This document shows, one piece after another, positions 30,553-42,498 of a stretch of DNA of 64,000 nt. Numbering within the stretch: position 1 is the first letter of the stretch; each line of letters opens with the position of its first letter. Source of the stretch: Chrysemys picta bellii (Eukaryota; Chordata; Testudines; Emydidae). The stretch covers positions 60,268,081 through 60,332,080 of the forward strand of contig NC_088792.1 in assembly GCF_011386835.1 (NCBI RefSeq). The letters are read 5' to 3'. The position numbers and the translations under genes were made by a program. The notes below the pieces were generated by a model. The model worked only from the letters and a program-made list of their open reading frames with translations. It had not been told where the DNA came from and searched no databases.

Positions 30553-32758
30553 TTGAATTTGAATTCCTTTTCCTGTCTGGGCAGTTTGAATTTCATTTCC
30601 TGTCTGGACATCGTGGCGAGCTCAGCAGCACTGGCAACGATGCAGAGCTCTCCAGCAGTGATGGCCGTGCAATCTCAGAATAGAAAGAGGGCCCCAGCAT
30701 GGACTGATCGGGAAGTCTTGGATCTGATCGCTGTGTGGGGCGATGAGTCCGTGCTTTCCGAGCTGCGCTCCAAGAAACGGAATGCAAAGATCTACGAGAA
30801 GATCTCTAAAGACATGTCAGAGAGAGGATACAGCCAGGATGCAACGCAGTGCCGCGTGAAAATCAAGGAGCTGAGACAAGGCTACCAGAAGACCAAAGAG
30901 GCAAACGGACGCTCCGGATCCCATCCCCAGACATCCCGTTTCTACGAGGCACTGCATTCCATCCTAGGTGCGGCCGCCACCACTGCCCCACCACTGACCG
31001 TGGACTCTGAGGATGGGATATTGTCCACGGCCGGTTCCTCGGACATGTTAGCGGACGGGGAAGATGAGGAAGGAGATGAGGAGGACGAGGCAGTCGACAG
31101 CGCTTGCAACGCTGATTTCCCCGACAGCCAGGATCTCTTCATCACCCTTACAGAGATCCCCTACCAACCGTCCCCAGCCGTTAACCCGGACACAGAATCT
31201 GGGGAAGGATCAGCCAGTAAGTGTGTTAAACATCTAAACATTTATTTTTAACAGAACAGGAATATTAACAATTAAAAGAATGGGTTGTTCATGATTACTG
31301 TGTCCTAGGCGCTTAACGTTTCAGTCCTGGGCAGTGCAACTATTGAAAAAAAATCTAACAATGTCCGGTTTAGCATGATTGTTCTGCCCAAGCCGCTCTA
31401 CTGTTTAGTCACTGCCAGTGCAGCTACAGTAAAATGCGGTCTATATGTCCGGGGATAGAGCAGAAATCCTCCTGGGACATCTCAAGGAAGCTCTCCTGGA
31501 GGTAATTGGAAAGCCGTTGCATCAGGTTCCTGGGGAGAGCAGCCTTATTGGGTCCTCCGTAGTATGACACGTTGCCGCGCCACGAGACAATCAAGTACTC
31601 AGGGATAATTGCTCTGCACAGCAGGGCGGCATACGGCCCTGGTCTTTGGAGGCTTTCCCGAAGCATTCTTTCTTTCTCGCTGTCTGAGATCCTCATGAGG
31701 GTGATGTCGTTCATGGTGACCTGCTTTGAATTAGGTAGGGGAATGTTAGTGTTGGGACTGCTTGCCCGTTCCTTTACAGAAGTGTAACCGCTGGTTTGCT
31801 GCCACGCGGTGGAGGCGGGAGAGGGGTAGCCTACAGGGATCGTTCCCAGGGACAGCCGCGAGGGGGTGGGACAGGGGCAGAGTTCCTGCTTGCCGGATTG
31901 CTGGCAGCAGGGACTGACATTGCTTTCAATGTGAAATGAGGCCAGTGCTAATATTAAAGTTTTAAGCTGCCACAAGTCTACGGCTTACCATGTCTGCCTG
32001 CTACAGAAATTCTGGTGTCCTGCCCCGCTTCTCAAATCTGCTGTGCAAGACCCCAGGCACTGAATGCGAAGGCCGAGAATTCGATCTTGTGCTGAGTGCG
32101 CATGTGATAGGTGCTGTGCATGGTCTTGTTCACAGAGAAAGACTATGTTCTTTGTTCACAACTACATTTATCTTTCTGAGGAATTCACTCCCTTTTTCCC
32201 ATTCCCACAGCCACATCTGCGACTGTCTCACAACCTAGCCTGGCATCACACTCCCAGAGGCTAGCGCAGATTAGGCGTAGGAAGAAGAGGACACGGGAGG
32301 ACATGTTCTCGGAGCTTATGGCCTGCTCCCGAGCCCAGGCAGCACAGCAGACCCAGTGGCGGGAGAACTTGTCCCAAATGCACCAAGCAAACATGGATCG
32401 GGAGGAGAGGTGGCGGCAGGAAGACCAGCAGGCGACTCAAACGCTGCTTGGATTACTGAGGGAGCAAACGGACACGCTCCGGCGCCTTGTGGATGTTCTG
32501 CAGGAACGGAGGCAGGAGGACAGAGCCCCTCTGCAGTCTATCTCTAACCGCCCTCCCCCGCCACCAAGTCCCATACCCCCCCACCGAAAGTCCAAAGAAG
32601 GAGGGGCGGCAGAGTCCGTGCTAACTCTCACTCCACCCCTGCAGAGAGCTCTAGTAGTAGAAGGCTCTCATTCCCCAAAATTTGACAAGTTCTTTCCTTC
32701 CCGCCTCACACAAGCCCCCGTCCAAGTTTCACCTCCCAGTTCCATGTGTAGTTGCTAA
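30553..32758 (+). CDS. Harbinger Myb/SANT-like protein B, two exons
   Basis: Exon 1 is 30553-31216 (donor GTAAGT at 31217) and exon 2 is 32211-32758 (acceptor after CCCATTCCCACAG). They join in frame exactly as in copy A; the likelier start is the internal methionine at 30640. The SANT-like domain matches copy A almost fully. An indel in a C run near 32580 shifts the C-terminal frame, so the tail after the proline run differs from copy A and extends to SSMCSC at 32758. It is therefore an open but possibly altered copy. It is the DNA-binding partner of the transposase. Confidence 0.8.
31424..31714 (-). CDS. BEN-like third Harbinger protein, copy B, 96 aa
   Basis: Same length and position as the nested frame of copy A: inside the Myb-like intron (31217-32210), opposite strand, no stop or indel. 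Differences from A are A2N, E11D, D13E, M36I, I43V, F52Y, K62R, S69N, I77L and Y83F, nearly all conservative. The open frame extends further upstream in phase to 31975 but that part is not shared in frame with A, so the ATG at 31714 is chosen. The same hydrophobic helix / Gly turn / helix outline is retained. Function unknown; a DNA- or chromatin-binding role is a guess from the BEN-like shape. Confidence 0.7.
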   Translation of the reverse strand: MNDITLMRISDSEKERMLRESLQRPGPYAALLCRAIIPEYLIVSWRGNVSYYGGPNKAALPRNLMQRLSNYLQESFLEMSQEDFCSIPGHIDRILL

Positions 32759-33423
32759 TAAAAAATACGTTTCTGTTAATTACTGTTTCCATCATGTTCT
32801 TTTGGAGGAGGGGGGCAAGGGGGTTGGTAATTGGACATGACAGTCACCTTTGGCAGGGTACATAGGCGGGGGCAGGTCCAGCAGCAGGGCACATACACAG
32901 TGCAGTGACTAGTTACCCTGGTCAGTCTGGGAGGTGGTTTTCATGTTCTGTGGTGGGGGGTGAGTTGCTCTGTGACTTTGTGGCGGGGGAGGGCAGTTAC
33001 AGATCTTATGCGGCGGTCCTTATCCTGGATCACAGAGCCACGCAGCAGGGGATCTGTAACCGTCCTCCCCCTGCCACAAAGTCACATTGCCCCCCCATAC
33101 ACACAGTCCCGATCAGGAGGGGTGACAGGCTCCGTTGAAACAACCAGTCCACCACAGCGGAGCCTGTCAATCCTGGAGTTTAGAAGCTTCATTTGCGTCA
33201 GTACACTACACCCGCTCCCCACCACAGTCTGCGTCCCAGTTTTAAAACATTCCCACGAAAACAGTAATAAAGACAACGGTGTTCATTAACAAAGTAGAAG
33301 TGATTTTATTTCTAAACGTGTGTTGGAAGGGGATGAAGGGGGTATGTAACTGGAGAGGATAGTCAACATTAACTGGGTAAAGAAACGGGGCAGGTTCAGC
33401 TTCTCTGTACACTAACTTAAAAG

Positions 33424-34540
33424 TCACAGGTTACCCTGCTCACTCAGGAACCTAGCTTTCAAAGCCTCCCGGATGCACAGCGTGTCCCACTGGGCTCTTC
33501 TAATCACCCGGCTGTCTGTCTGGGCGTAATCAGAAGCCAGGCTATTTGCCTCAACCTCCCACCCCGCCATAAAGGTCTCCCCCTTGCTCTCACAGAGATT
33601 GTGGAGCACACAGCAAGCTGCTATAACAATGGGCATATTGGTTTCGCTGAGATCACAGCGAGTCAGTAAGCTTCTCCATCTCCCCTTGAGACGGCCAAAA
33701 GCACACTCCACCACCATTCTGCACTTGCTCAGCCGGTAGATGAAGAGTTCTTTTTCACTGTCCAGGACGCCGTATAGGGCTTCATGAGCCAGGGCATTAG
33801 AGGGTAGGCTGGGTCCCCGAGGATGACTATAGGCATCTCCACATCCGCAACAGTTATTTTGTGGTCCGGGAAGTAAATACCTTGCTGCAGCCGTCTAAAC
33901 AGACCAGAGTTCCTGAAAACACGAGCGTCATGAACCTTGCCCGGCCATCCGACGTAGATGTTCGTAAAACGTCCCCTGTGGTCCACCAGTGCTTGCAGCA
34001 CCATGGAAAAGTAGCCCTTTCTGTTAATGTACTGGCTGGCCTGGTGGTCCGGTGCCAGGATAGGGATGTGAGTTCCATCTATGGCCCCACCGCAGTTTGG
34101 GAATCCCATCGCTGCAAAGCCATCTATGATCGCCTCCACGTTTCCCAGGGTCACTACCTTTGACAGCAGTACATCAACGATTGCCTTGGCTACTTGCATC
34201 ACAACAACCCCCACGGTAGATTTGCCCACGCCAAAGTGGTTCGCGACTGACCGGTAGCTGTCTGGCGTTGCAGGCTTCCAGAGGGCTATGGCCACTCGCT
34301 TCTGGACAGTCAGGGCTGCTCGCATCTGGGTGTCATTGCGCTTCAGGGCAGGGGACAGCAACTCAGAAAGTTCAAGGAAAGTTCCCTTCCGCATGCGAAA
34401 GTTTCGCAGCCACTGGGATTCATCCCAGACCTGCAGCACTATGCGGTCCCACCACTCAGTGCTTGTTTCCCGGGCCCAGAATCGCCGTTCCACGGCATCA
34501 ACATGACCCATTGCCACCGTGATGTCCCTGGCGCTGGGTC
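33424..34540 (-). pseudogene. Harbinger transposase B, N-truncated with 1-nt frameshift
   Basis: Homologous to transposase A. It is complete across the 17-nt stretch deleted in A (VLLSKVVTLGN) and keeps GGAIDGTHI and GWPGKVHDARVF. A single-base deletion near 33770 breaks the frame before MVVECAFGRLKGRW, which continues at 33717-33424. The N-terminal 70 or so codons are gone with the element end. A and B are broken by different small lesions. Confidence 0.92.
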
Positions 34541-34811
34541 CCGTGCATTTCACAAAATGCTGACTTCTAAATTCAGATGACAGCACTTAAGCAATGAGTA
34601 TATCAGCTGTATAGCTCCCTTTGCTCCAAGAATGTCCCCTACCAATAATAATGGACCTAACATGGGCAATACCTTGTTGAGAATTGGCCTTTAATTAATC
34701 CACGCTGTGGGAATCTAAAATTCATTGCATGGGGTAGAAGACCAATAGTTAATTATTTTCACATTCCTGAGTCACCCAAAATTGAAAAGGAAATATTATT
34801 ATACATTATTA
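34541..34811. other. Short spacer, no gene seen
   Basis: AT-rich sequence between the broken end of Harbinger B and the CR1 copy. No frame, repeat ends or RNA signature. Confidence 0.5.
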
Positions 34812-36525
34812 CATATTAGAAGCAAGAGGAAGAGCAAGGACCGGATAGGCCCATTACTCAATGAGGAGGGGAAAACAGTAACAAAAAATGTGGAAATGGC
34901 AGGAGTGCTAAATGACTCTTTTTGTTTCGGTTTTCACCAAAAAGGTTAGTAACGATGGGACATCTAACATAGTGAATGCCAGTGAAAATGAGGTAGGATC
35001 AGAGGCTAAAATAGGGAGAGAACAAGTTAAAAATTACTGAGACAAGTTAGATGTCTCCAAGTCACAAGGCCCCGATGAAATACACCCTAGAATACTCAAG
35101 GAGCTGACTGAGGAGATATCAGAGATATTCGCGATTATCTTTGAAAAGTCATGGAAGACGGGAGAGATTCTAGAGGATTGGAAAAGGGCAAATATTGTGC
35201 AATCTATAAAAAAAGAAATAAGGACAGCCCGGGGAATTACAGACCAGTCCACTTCAGTACCCAGAAAGATGATAGAGCAAATAATTAAGCAATCAATTTG
35301 CAAACACCTAGAAAATAAAGGGTGATATGTACCAATCAGCATGGAAATTGTGTCAAACCAACTAAACAGATTTCTTTGACAGGGTAACAAGTCGTGTGGC
35401 TAGGGGGTAAGAGGTAAATGTAGTATACCTTGACTTGAGTGTTTGATACTGTCTTGCATGACCTAGATGGAGCTACTATAAGGTGGGTGCATAACTGGTT
35501 GCAAAATCGTTCCCAGAGAGTAGTTATCAGTGGTTCACAGTGAAGCTGGAAGGGCATAATGAGTGGGGTCCTGCAGTGATCAGTTCTGAGTCCGGTTCTG
35601 TTCAGTAGCTTCATCAGTGATTTAGATAATGGCATAGAGAGTACACTTATAAAGTTTGCGGATGATACCAAGCTGGGAGGGGTTGCAAGTGCTTTGGAGG
35701 AGAGGATTATAATTCAAAATGATCTGGACAAACTGGAGAAATGGTCTGAAATAAATAGGATGAAATTCAATAGGGACAAGTGCAAAGTACTCCACTTAGG
35801 AAGGAACAATTAGTTGCACACATACAAAATCGGAAATGACTGGCTCGGAAGGAGTACTGTGGAAAGAGATATGAGGGTCATAGTGAATTGCAAGCTAAAT
35901 AGGAGCCAACAGTGTAACACTGATGCAAAAAAAGCAAACATAATTCTGGGTTGTACTAGTAGGAGTGTTGTAAGCAAGACACGAGAAGTAACTCTTCAGC
36001 TCTACTCCATGCTGATTAGGAACTGGAGTATTGTATCCAGGAAAGTATTCTTTTCAGGAAAGATGTGGACAAATTGGAGGTAGTCCAGAGAAGAGCAACA
36101 AAAATGATTAAAGGTCTAGAAAATATGACCTATGAGGGAAGATTGAAAAAACTGGGTTTGTTTAATCTGGAGAAGAAAAGAATGGGCGGGGGGAAGGACA
36201 TAACAGTTTTCAAGTACATAAAAGGTTGTTACAAGAAGGGAGGAAAATTGTTCTCCTTAACCTCAGGATAGGACAAGAAGAAATGGGCTTAAATTGCACA
36301 AGGGCAATTTAGGTTGGACATTAGGAAAAACTTCCTGTTGGGTGGTTAAGCAGTAGAATAAATTGCCTGGGGAGGTTGTGGAGTCTCCCTCAGTGGAGAT
36401 TTTTAAGAGCAGGTTAGACAAACACCTGCCAGGGATGGTTTAGATAATACTTAGTCCTGTCATGAGTGCAGGGGACTGGACTAAATGAGCTCTGGAGGTC
36501 CCTTCCATTCCTATGATTCTATGAT
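34812..36525 (+). mobile_element. Decayed CR1 LINE, RT half to 3' end
   Basis: Reads on the plus strand as fragments of CR1 ORF2: 'SQGPDEIHPRIL' near 35060, GNYRPVH near 35235, [12 protein letters not shown] near 35655, then the C-terminal RRATKMIKGLENMTYEGRL at 36085-36150. It ends in a CR1 3' tail with 'cctatgattctatgattat' at 36510-36525. Stops and frameshifts occur throughout, so it is much older than the copy at 4543-7825. Confidence 0.9.
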
Positions 36526-36529
36526 TATT

Positions 36530-38101
36530 ATGTACCGGGGGAATTGAGGTGTGTGTGGTGGCACTATGTTAGGGATGAAATTTATTGATAAGATATTGAA
36601 TTGGATTGTAACTCCAGTGGATGAAGTGGAGTTCTTGAATTCAAGTCAGAAAACTTGTCGATTTTCTTTTTAGCCACGAAATATATACTTTTTAAAAAAA
36701 TATTGAATCTTGGATGCCTGTGAAGAGAAAAATGTGTTGTCTGAAAAGGAACTGATGAAGTCTCTGTGCTTATCAAAAGTAATTTTTAAAAGGAAGGAAA
36801 CTAAATGTATCAATCTTTGATCTTTCTGGTCTTGTTTAACTTAGCCAGCAGCACTTACTGTCTAGAAATCTCATCACTTCTGAGGTGTTTTGATAGTCAA
36901 GTGGTTTGACGGCTCTGCTAGGGTAGACCCTGGAAACTACAAGAAACACAGACACAAGACACTTAGACATTTTGGGAAAGGAACTTAATGTCACTTGGAA
37001 AAGTCTCACTGAAATATCACATCAATGGGAAAAATTCCAAGTGCTGTACTTCCAAAGCAGATGGAAACTTTGGCAGATAGATTGGAGTGACAATAGGAAA
37101 CAGCAAATTAAAAGAGTGGGAGACAAAGGTTCAGTGGAGGTATCCTGGATCCACCATTTCTGGGCATCAGAGCTTCAGGGAGAGGAGTAGAGAGAGACTT
37201 TGATAAAGCAGATTTAAAAATAATAAACCTTGTCCTTCTAGCAACTAGATACTAAAGAAAGATATGAGGGTTCTTGTGTAAAATTTCATATTATTTTGTT
37301 CTAGGTCATTTTGTGAGACAGTAACTTAATTTTTTTCCACAAAAGAGGTATTTTCACAGGGAAATCTGAGAGGTTAGAAATGTTCCAATTTCCATGCCAA
37401 CTGATTTTACAGTCTGAAATAAATTTTGAATGTCCAGAAATGTTCATGTTTTGCTTAGAAAATAGATTCTGGTTTTGATTAGGTGGAAAAGCCAGAATTC
37501 CAGTTATTTTGGAGGGTTTTTGTTTAAGAAATCAGACCATTTTCCAAAATTTGAAATAAAAAAATCTTGGTTTCCCCACCCCTTCAGGTTTCCACATTCC
37601 TCCACTGGAAATTGCCCAGATCAATTTCTCAGGCTAAATATCTAAAATGCCTAGCACATGGTGTTGGCCCTTATCATGAAATTATAGAAATTATTTGGAT
37701 GAAATTACATCAGTTAGTAAAAATGTTAGGATGCTGCCAGTGGGGAAGAGAAATATCCTGATTTGTAAACTAAGTAATAACAAGAAGTTCTAAGATGGTG
37801 TAAGGAGGGCTCATGTTATATTTTCTATTAGTATATGTCCACACACAAAAGATCTAATAGAATGTATAGATTCTCCAACTTTGTTACTTTACTCAGCAAT
37901 GAGGATCAACCTCTACCTTATTCACCAGGGGTTAATGATCTTGTGCTCCTGGTTTGCTATATCACCTTCTGCATTATTATAAAGCTGTCCTCTTATCCAT
38001 ATGGCCAAACCTCTATTCAGTGGATGTTTATTCTGAGTACAGAGGCCAGCCACTTCCCCATGCAATCTCTGTTCTCCTGCGTTACCTCCAGGTATAGGTT
38101 C
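36530..38101. other. No gene or clear repeat seen
   Basis: AT-rich sequence with only short chance frames (for example 36972-37190). No repeat ends, RNA gene or splice-like conservation can be claimed from one sequence. Confidence 0.5.
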
Positions 38102-38284
38102 ATCGAATCATAGAATATCCGGGTTGGAAGGGACCTCAGGAGATCATCTAGTCCAACCCCCTGCTCAAAGCAGGACCAATCCCCAGACAGATTTTTGCCC
38201 TAGATCCCTAAAGGGACCCCTCAAGGATTGAGCGCACAATCCTGGGTTTAGCAGGCCAATGCTCAAACCACTGAGCTATCCCCC
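38102..38284 (-). mobile_element. tRNA-derived SINE with CR1-like tail
   Basis: On the minus strand it starts GGGGGATAGCTCAGTGG, a tRNA 5' end with the RNA polymerase III A box. It continues with a B-box-like 'gtgcgctcaatccttgag', and ends in the CR1 3' tail (CAACCCGGATATTCTATGATTC). This is the structure of the turtle pol III SINE, which borrows CR1 machinery. The tRNA part no longer folds well and is not a tRNA gene. Confidence 0.85.
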
Positions 38285-38287
38285 TTC

Positions 38288-38412
38288 CCATTGAACTTTG
38301 GAAGATATGAGCATACACAGAAACCATCTTTGGCATCCATCACTAGACACACAATGGAACTGAGCTCTTGCAAGCTAAGAAAGGTGGGTCCTTCAACCCA
38401 CCAATTCCCAGT
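38288..38412 (+). repeat. Unclassified dispersed repeat, inverted partner at 40430
   Basis: Matches the reverse complement of 40430-40558. It includes a perfect 27-bp block at the start (TTGAACTTTGGAAGATATGA and neighbours) and recurring landmarks 'ctttggcatccatc' and 'gggtccttcaac'. The family is not recognised. Confidence 0.65.
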
Positions 38413-39169
38413 GGATGGGTTTTTTATCTGCTGAAAATATTTAGAATGAACCTATAAATACTCAAGGCAACATTTGAGAGAAATTCAGATAGTGCTTTTG
38501 ATTTCTGGAAGTGGTTGGTAAGATAAGGTAGTTTTGATAAAGCCGAGGACAGTATATCTGACACACCAAAAGGACACTGAAAAACTGTGCTGCATGTCAT
38601 ATAAAGTCAATGTTAGGGAAACATTTAAAAAAATAAGCTGAGTGAAGGTGAGAAAGGGACTACTGCTATGTTGTGTATTGCTCACAAAATCCAAACGCTA
38701 AGAACAATAAGGAAGTTTCTCTTATCTTAGCATCTCCAATCGTCTCTATCTCAGTCTAGTAGGTCATTGAACTACTGGAGTCTATACATGGCATTTGATG
38801 GGGTGGAAAGCATGATGTGTCACCTCCTTTCAGTTCAGTTCCACTGTGCCTGTGTTATGAACAGTTTCAACATCTGAATTTTAACTGTAACTTTTTTTGG
38901 GAAGTGTAACACTGACCAGAGACCTTGTGAGATTTAATAGCAAAGCTCCTATTATACAGTGGTCAAACTGTGCATCTTTATCATCCCAAATATGCATTCC
39001 CTGCATACCTCAAATTGCCATTGACTTTAATAGGAACATGTACAGGGCAGGACCTTATAATGGGAGGAGCCTCACACCCCAATCTCTCACTGTCTATTCC
39101 AGGCATAATATATCAAATGCTTACTGATATGAATGGCAGGAAGGACAGATAGCATTGTGACTGCAGGAC

Positions 39170-39295
39170 TGATAAACAGGAGATCTGCGTTCAATTTCAT
39201 TTTCCGCCACTGACTTTCTTGGCAAGCCATTAATCTCTGTGCTTCAGTTTCCCCATTCAAAAAGTATTGCTACCTCACTGGAGATCTGAGGCTAA
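39170..39295 (+). repeat. MIR fragment
   Basis: MIR landmarks in order: 'ctgcgttcaattt', 'cgccactgactttcttggcaag', 'ctctgtgcttcagtttcccc'. Confidence 0.6.
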
Positions 39296-39599
39296 ATTAA
39301 CCCCATTAAATGAGCCACGTATAGACTCCTGTAGTCCAATGACCTACTAGAAAAATTTTAATTGGTTCCTGTTATTATTTACTATTTCTATATGGTAAAG
39401 ACTATGGACCTCTGAGAGGGATGAGGGCTCCATTGTACTAACAAATAAAACAGAGTCCCTGCCCCAGAGAGCGCAGTCTGACAGTATACACCAGATGACT
39501 AAATAGACAAACAGGGAAGTACAAGGTAGCCGTAGAGGCAAGTTATTTTACATTATTAATCGCAATAGTCTATCTAGTCTAAGATACTTACAGGACCCA

Positions 39600-39870
39600 C
39601 ATTACCACAGTACCTGATTGCTTCACAAACTTTAATGTATTTATCTTCACAACACCTCTGAGGTGGAATCTGGGGGTGCTATGCTGAACAGAGAGAGGTT
39701 GTCACCATGGGTCTACAACCCTGGGTACCTTACAATGCTTTGCTACTTAGATCCCATCTTGGGATGCTCACAACCAGCCTACAAACGTGCAGGTCTGTGC
39801 GCTAGGCAATCCTAACTCTGCAGTTCTGACCCCAGCACCCTGTCTACTATACCACAGCCCCATTCAGACT
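39600..39870 (-). repeat. MIR-like fragments
   Basis: Two patches ('cttcacaacacctctgaggtgg' and 'gttctgaccccagcaccctgtctactataccac') read as MIR ends in reverse, with unrelated sequence between. A weak but familiar pattern. Confidence 0.4.
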
Positions 39871-40429
39871 CCCAGCAGCCTTGGTTACAACCAGAAAGAT
39901 GACCGCAGGGGAGTTTCCCAAAAAAACTTCCCAAAAAAATACTCCTGGTCCTGAATTTTCCCAAAACAGTGTGTTCTCTATTATCCAGACCTCTCCTGGA
40001 GAGTTCAGAGAAATAAAAAGGTCCATTTGTTCCTCTAAAGACCCAAAAGCATATCACAGCCTATTAACTTTAAAGAGAAGGGTGTACTTACTCCAGTTAA
40101 CACACCATGGAGTTGGTTTATAATGAAAATAGAACACATTTTATTAACAATAGGACATAGGTTAAGTGATGCCAACTAAAAGGAATAAAGTTAGAAATGG
40201 TTACCAGCAAATCAAAGTGAAAACATGCTTTTAAAAGTCTAAACCTTAATCTAGCAAGTTACAGGCTTTGTTCAAGACGGTTTCTCATTCTTTTTCCCAG
40301 CCATGGCTGACATTCCTCCAGTTAGGACCTTCCACAAAGGTACAAGGTGCTGGCTTTCCTTGTCTTCTTAGGCTGAAAGATCTTTACCAAATCAGGTTTC
40401 ACATCTTTATTCAGTTCCAAAGACTTCAC

Positions 40430-40558
40430 CCCCTCCCGACCCTTGGTTGAAGGACCCATCTTTCTTAGCTTGGAAGAGCTCGGTTCCCTTGTTTGTCTAG
40501 CGATGGATGCCAAAGAACCCTTCTGTCTATGCTCATATCTTCCAAAGTTCAATGAATT
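40430..40558 (-). repeat. Unclassified dispersed repeat, inverted partner of 38288
   Basis: Reverse-complement match to 38288-38412. The surrounding 39920-41130 may be a longer copy of the same unnamed element, but I cannot find its ends or any coding sequence. Confidence 0.6.
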
Positions 40559-41299
40559 TTATTTCAAGAGGCAGGATGACCTGATGTTGTTCTTTGCTTC
40601 CTATGAGCTTCCCAGCCCCCTGTATGTAACTGGAGTTTCCATTGTTTTGATTCCATTATGCTTAATTTACACAGGAGACAGGTAAATAGTTGCCTCCTCT
40701 CCTGTATGGGAGGGAACCTGTTTCTCCCTGTTTGCCTGCAGAATTTAAAACATAACATCATTAAGTATCCATATGTCCTCAGATAGTGGTAATACACACA
40801 TTTCATAATGATATTATCACTAGTGTGTCATTAGCTTTCAGAAAAGACCTTGGTCTATACACTCTTATAATACAGTAATATTTTTTACAATCCATTGATT
40901 CAATTGCTTATTACTTCAGGTTCAACCGCCTATGTTTATACACACGCAAACCTTTCAAATAGATTCTTCTGAAGGTTACCCCTCAAAGTGAAGTTTGTTC
41001 AAGTTGTGAGGAAGGCAACATGGAAGTACATGCTCTTTCTTCCCTCAATTGTGTTTGCTGAAATACAAATTGTTCTGTTTCCTGCCATCTCCTCCCTCTG
41101 CTGTCTTGTTGTAAACTCCCCTGTCACACTTTAATAATAATTCCAGCATATATTCATAACTCTTAATACACATTGCATACATACATCACACAAGAATGTT
41201 AATGATCAGGATTAATTAGTTTTCAAATGATATCTGACAAGACATACTTTGTTCAAAGGTTATTACATCAGTGTGTAAATATTGCAGTGCTTAGCGTCA

Positions 41300-41470
41300 C
41301 AACCTCTGTGAGGTAGGGAAGTGTTATTATCTGCATTTTATAAGTGAGGACCTGCAACACGGAGGCCAAGTGCCTTGCCCAAGATCACATAGGAAGTCTG
41401 TAACAGAGCAGGGACTTGAACCCAGGTCTTCTAAGTTCCACGTAGAGTTCCTAGTCACTAAACCATCCAT
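41300..41470 (-). repeat. MIR fragment
   Basis: Clear MIR core in reverse: 'tctgcattttataagtgagg', 'gtgccttgcccaagatcac', 'gggacttgaacccaggtctt', 'cactaaaccatcc'. Confidence 0.75.
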
Positions 41471-41493
41471 AGTCTCTAGTAGTCACAGCCGAT

Positions 41494-41864
41494 CATAGGC
41501 GCTGACTTCGTGGGTGCTCCGGGGCTGGAGCACCCATGGGGAAAAATTGGTGGTTGCTCTGCACCCACCGGCAGCTCCCAGGCCTGTTCCCCACACACCA
41601 GCTCACCTCCACCTCCTCCCTGAGCGCGCCGCCGCGTCCTGCTTCTCCCCACCTCCCTCCCAGCACTTGCGCCGTGAAACAGCTGTTTCGCGCGGCAAGC
41701 TTTGTGAGGGAGGGGGGAGGAGGAGGAACACAGCACACTCAGGGAAGAGGTGGGGCCAGGGTGGGTATTTGGGGAGTGGTCCATTAGGGTTAGGGAGGGG
41801 GCGGAGTCAGGGCGGGGCTGGGGGCGCAAGCACCCACCGGCGCCAAGGAAAGTTGGCGCCTGTG
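41494..41864. mobile_element. hAT-type MITE, 371 bp
   Basis: The ends CATAGGCGCTGACTT and AAGTTGGCGCCTGTG are imperfect inverted repeats. The flanks CAGCCGAT (41486-41493) and CAGCTGAT (41865-41872) are an 8-bp target duplication with one difference. The interior is GC-rich and non-coding; frames across it are chance. Confidence 0.82.
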
Positions 41865-42498
41865 CAGCTGATCACCAACTGCTGCTTACAGTTGTCACCT
41901 GAGATTTGAAACAGAGTAACAGGTCTATTGATATCTCCAAATCCCTGGAGCTATTGGTCCTCAATTGGAAATCAATAGAGACTAGTTGAAAGAGTCTTCT
42001 GGGGTATAGCATTATTTTTACTGAGGTGTAGAAATATACCTCTCTATAAGTGTACAATTTTAACCCTCTCTTCATTGCATTGTTTTGGAAATAATTAGTC
42101 TTTCAAATTAAAATAAATTTTGGTTGACTTCTGAGTTCCTGAAAGCCATACAGAGATCTTCCAATGGGCAAATGTGGACACAGCGAACACAAACAGACCA
42201 TTTCTCTCTTTATCATTTAATCTCTCTAACAAATTATTTTTTGAAGGCAGACCAATATTACTTTAAAGATTCAGAGGCAAGCTCCAGTAGATGTAAATTC
42301 AAGCCTTGAGGCTACACAGATACAGTAGCAAATGACATATTTAAGGTTTCATATAGAGTTCCATTTTAACTTCCTGTTTACACTTTCCCATTGTGGGATT
42401 TGCGTCATATAGGATCATAAAACATAGGGCTGGAAAGGACCTTGAGAGGTCATCTAGGCTGATCTCCTGTGAAAAGACAGGACCAAGTATACCTAGAC

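Larger units (their letters stand above)
30243..34540 (-). mobile_element. Harbinger DNA transposon B, inverted, transposase end missing
   Basis: Same family as Harbinger A but reversed. The Myb-side terminal repeat (GGCCTGGTATACACTAGG) starts at 30243 after a TAA target. The other end stops at 34540 inside the transposase N-terminus, so about 540 bp and one terminal repeat are lost. Gene order is the mirror image: Myb-like gene on plus, nested frame on minus, transposase on minus. Confidence 0.95.

Noticed and set aside
38102..38284. tRNA gene
   Set aside because: Only the 5' half is tRNA-like, the anticodon arm does not pair, and a CR1 tail follows; it is a SINE.
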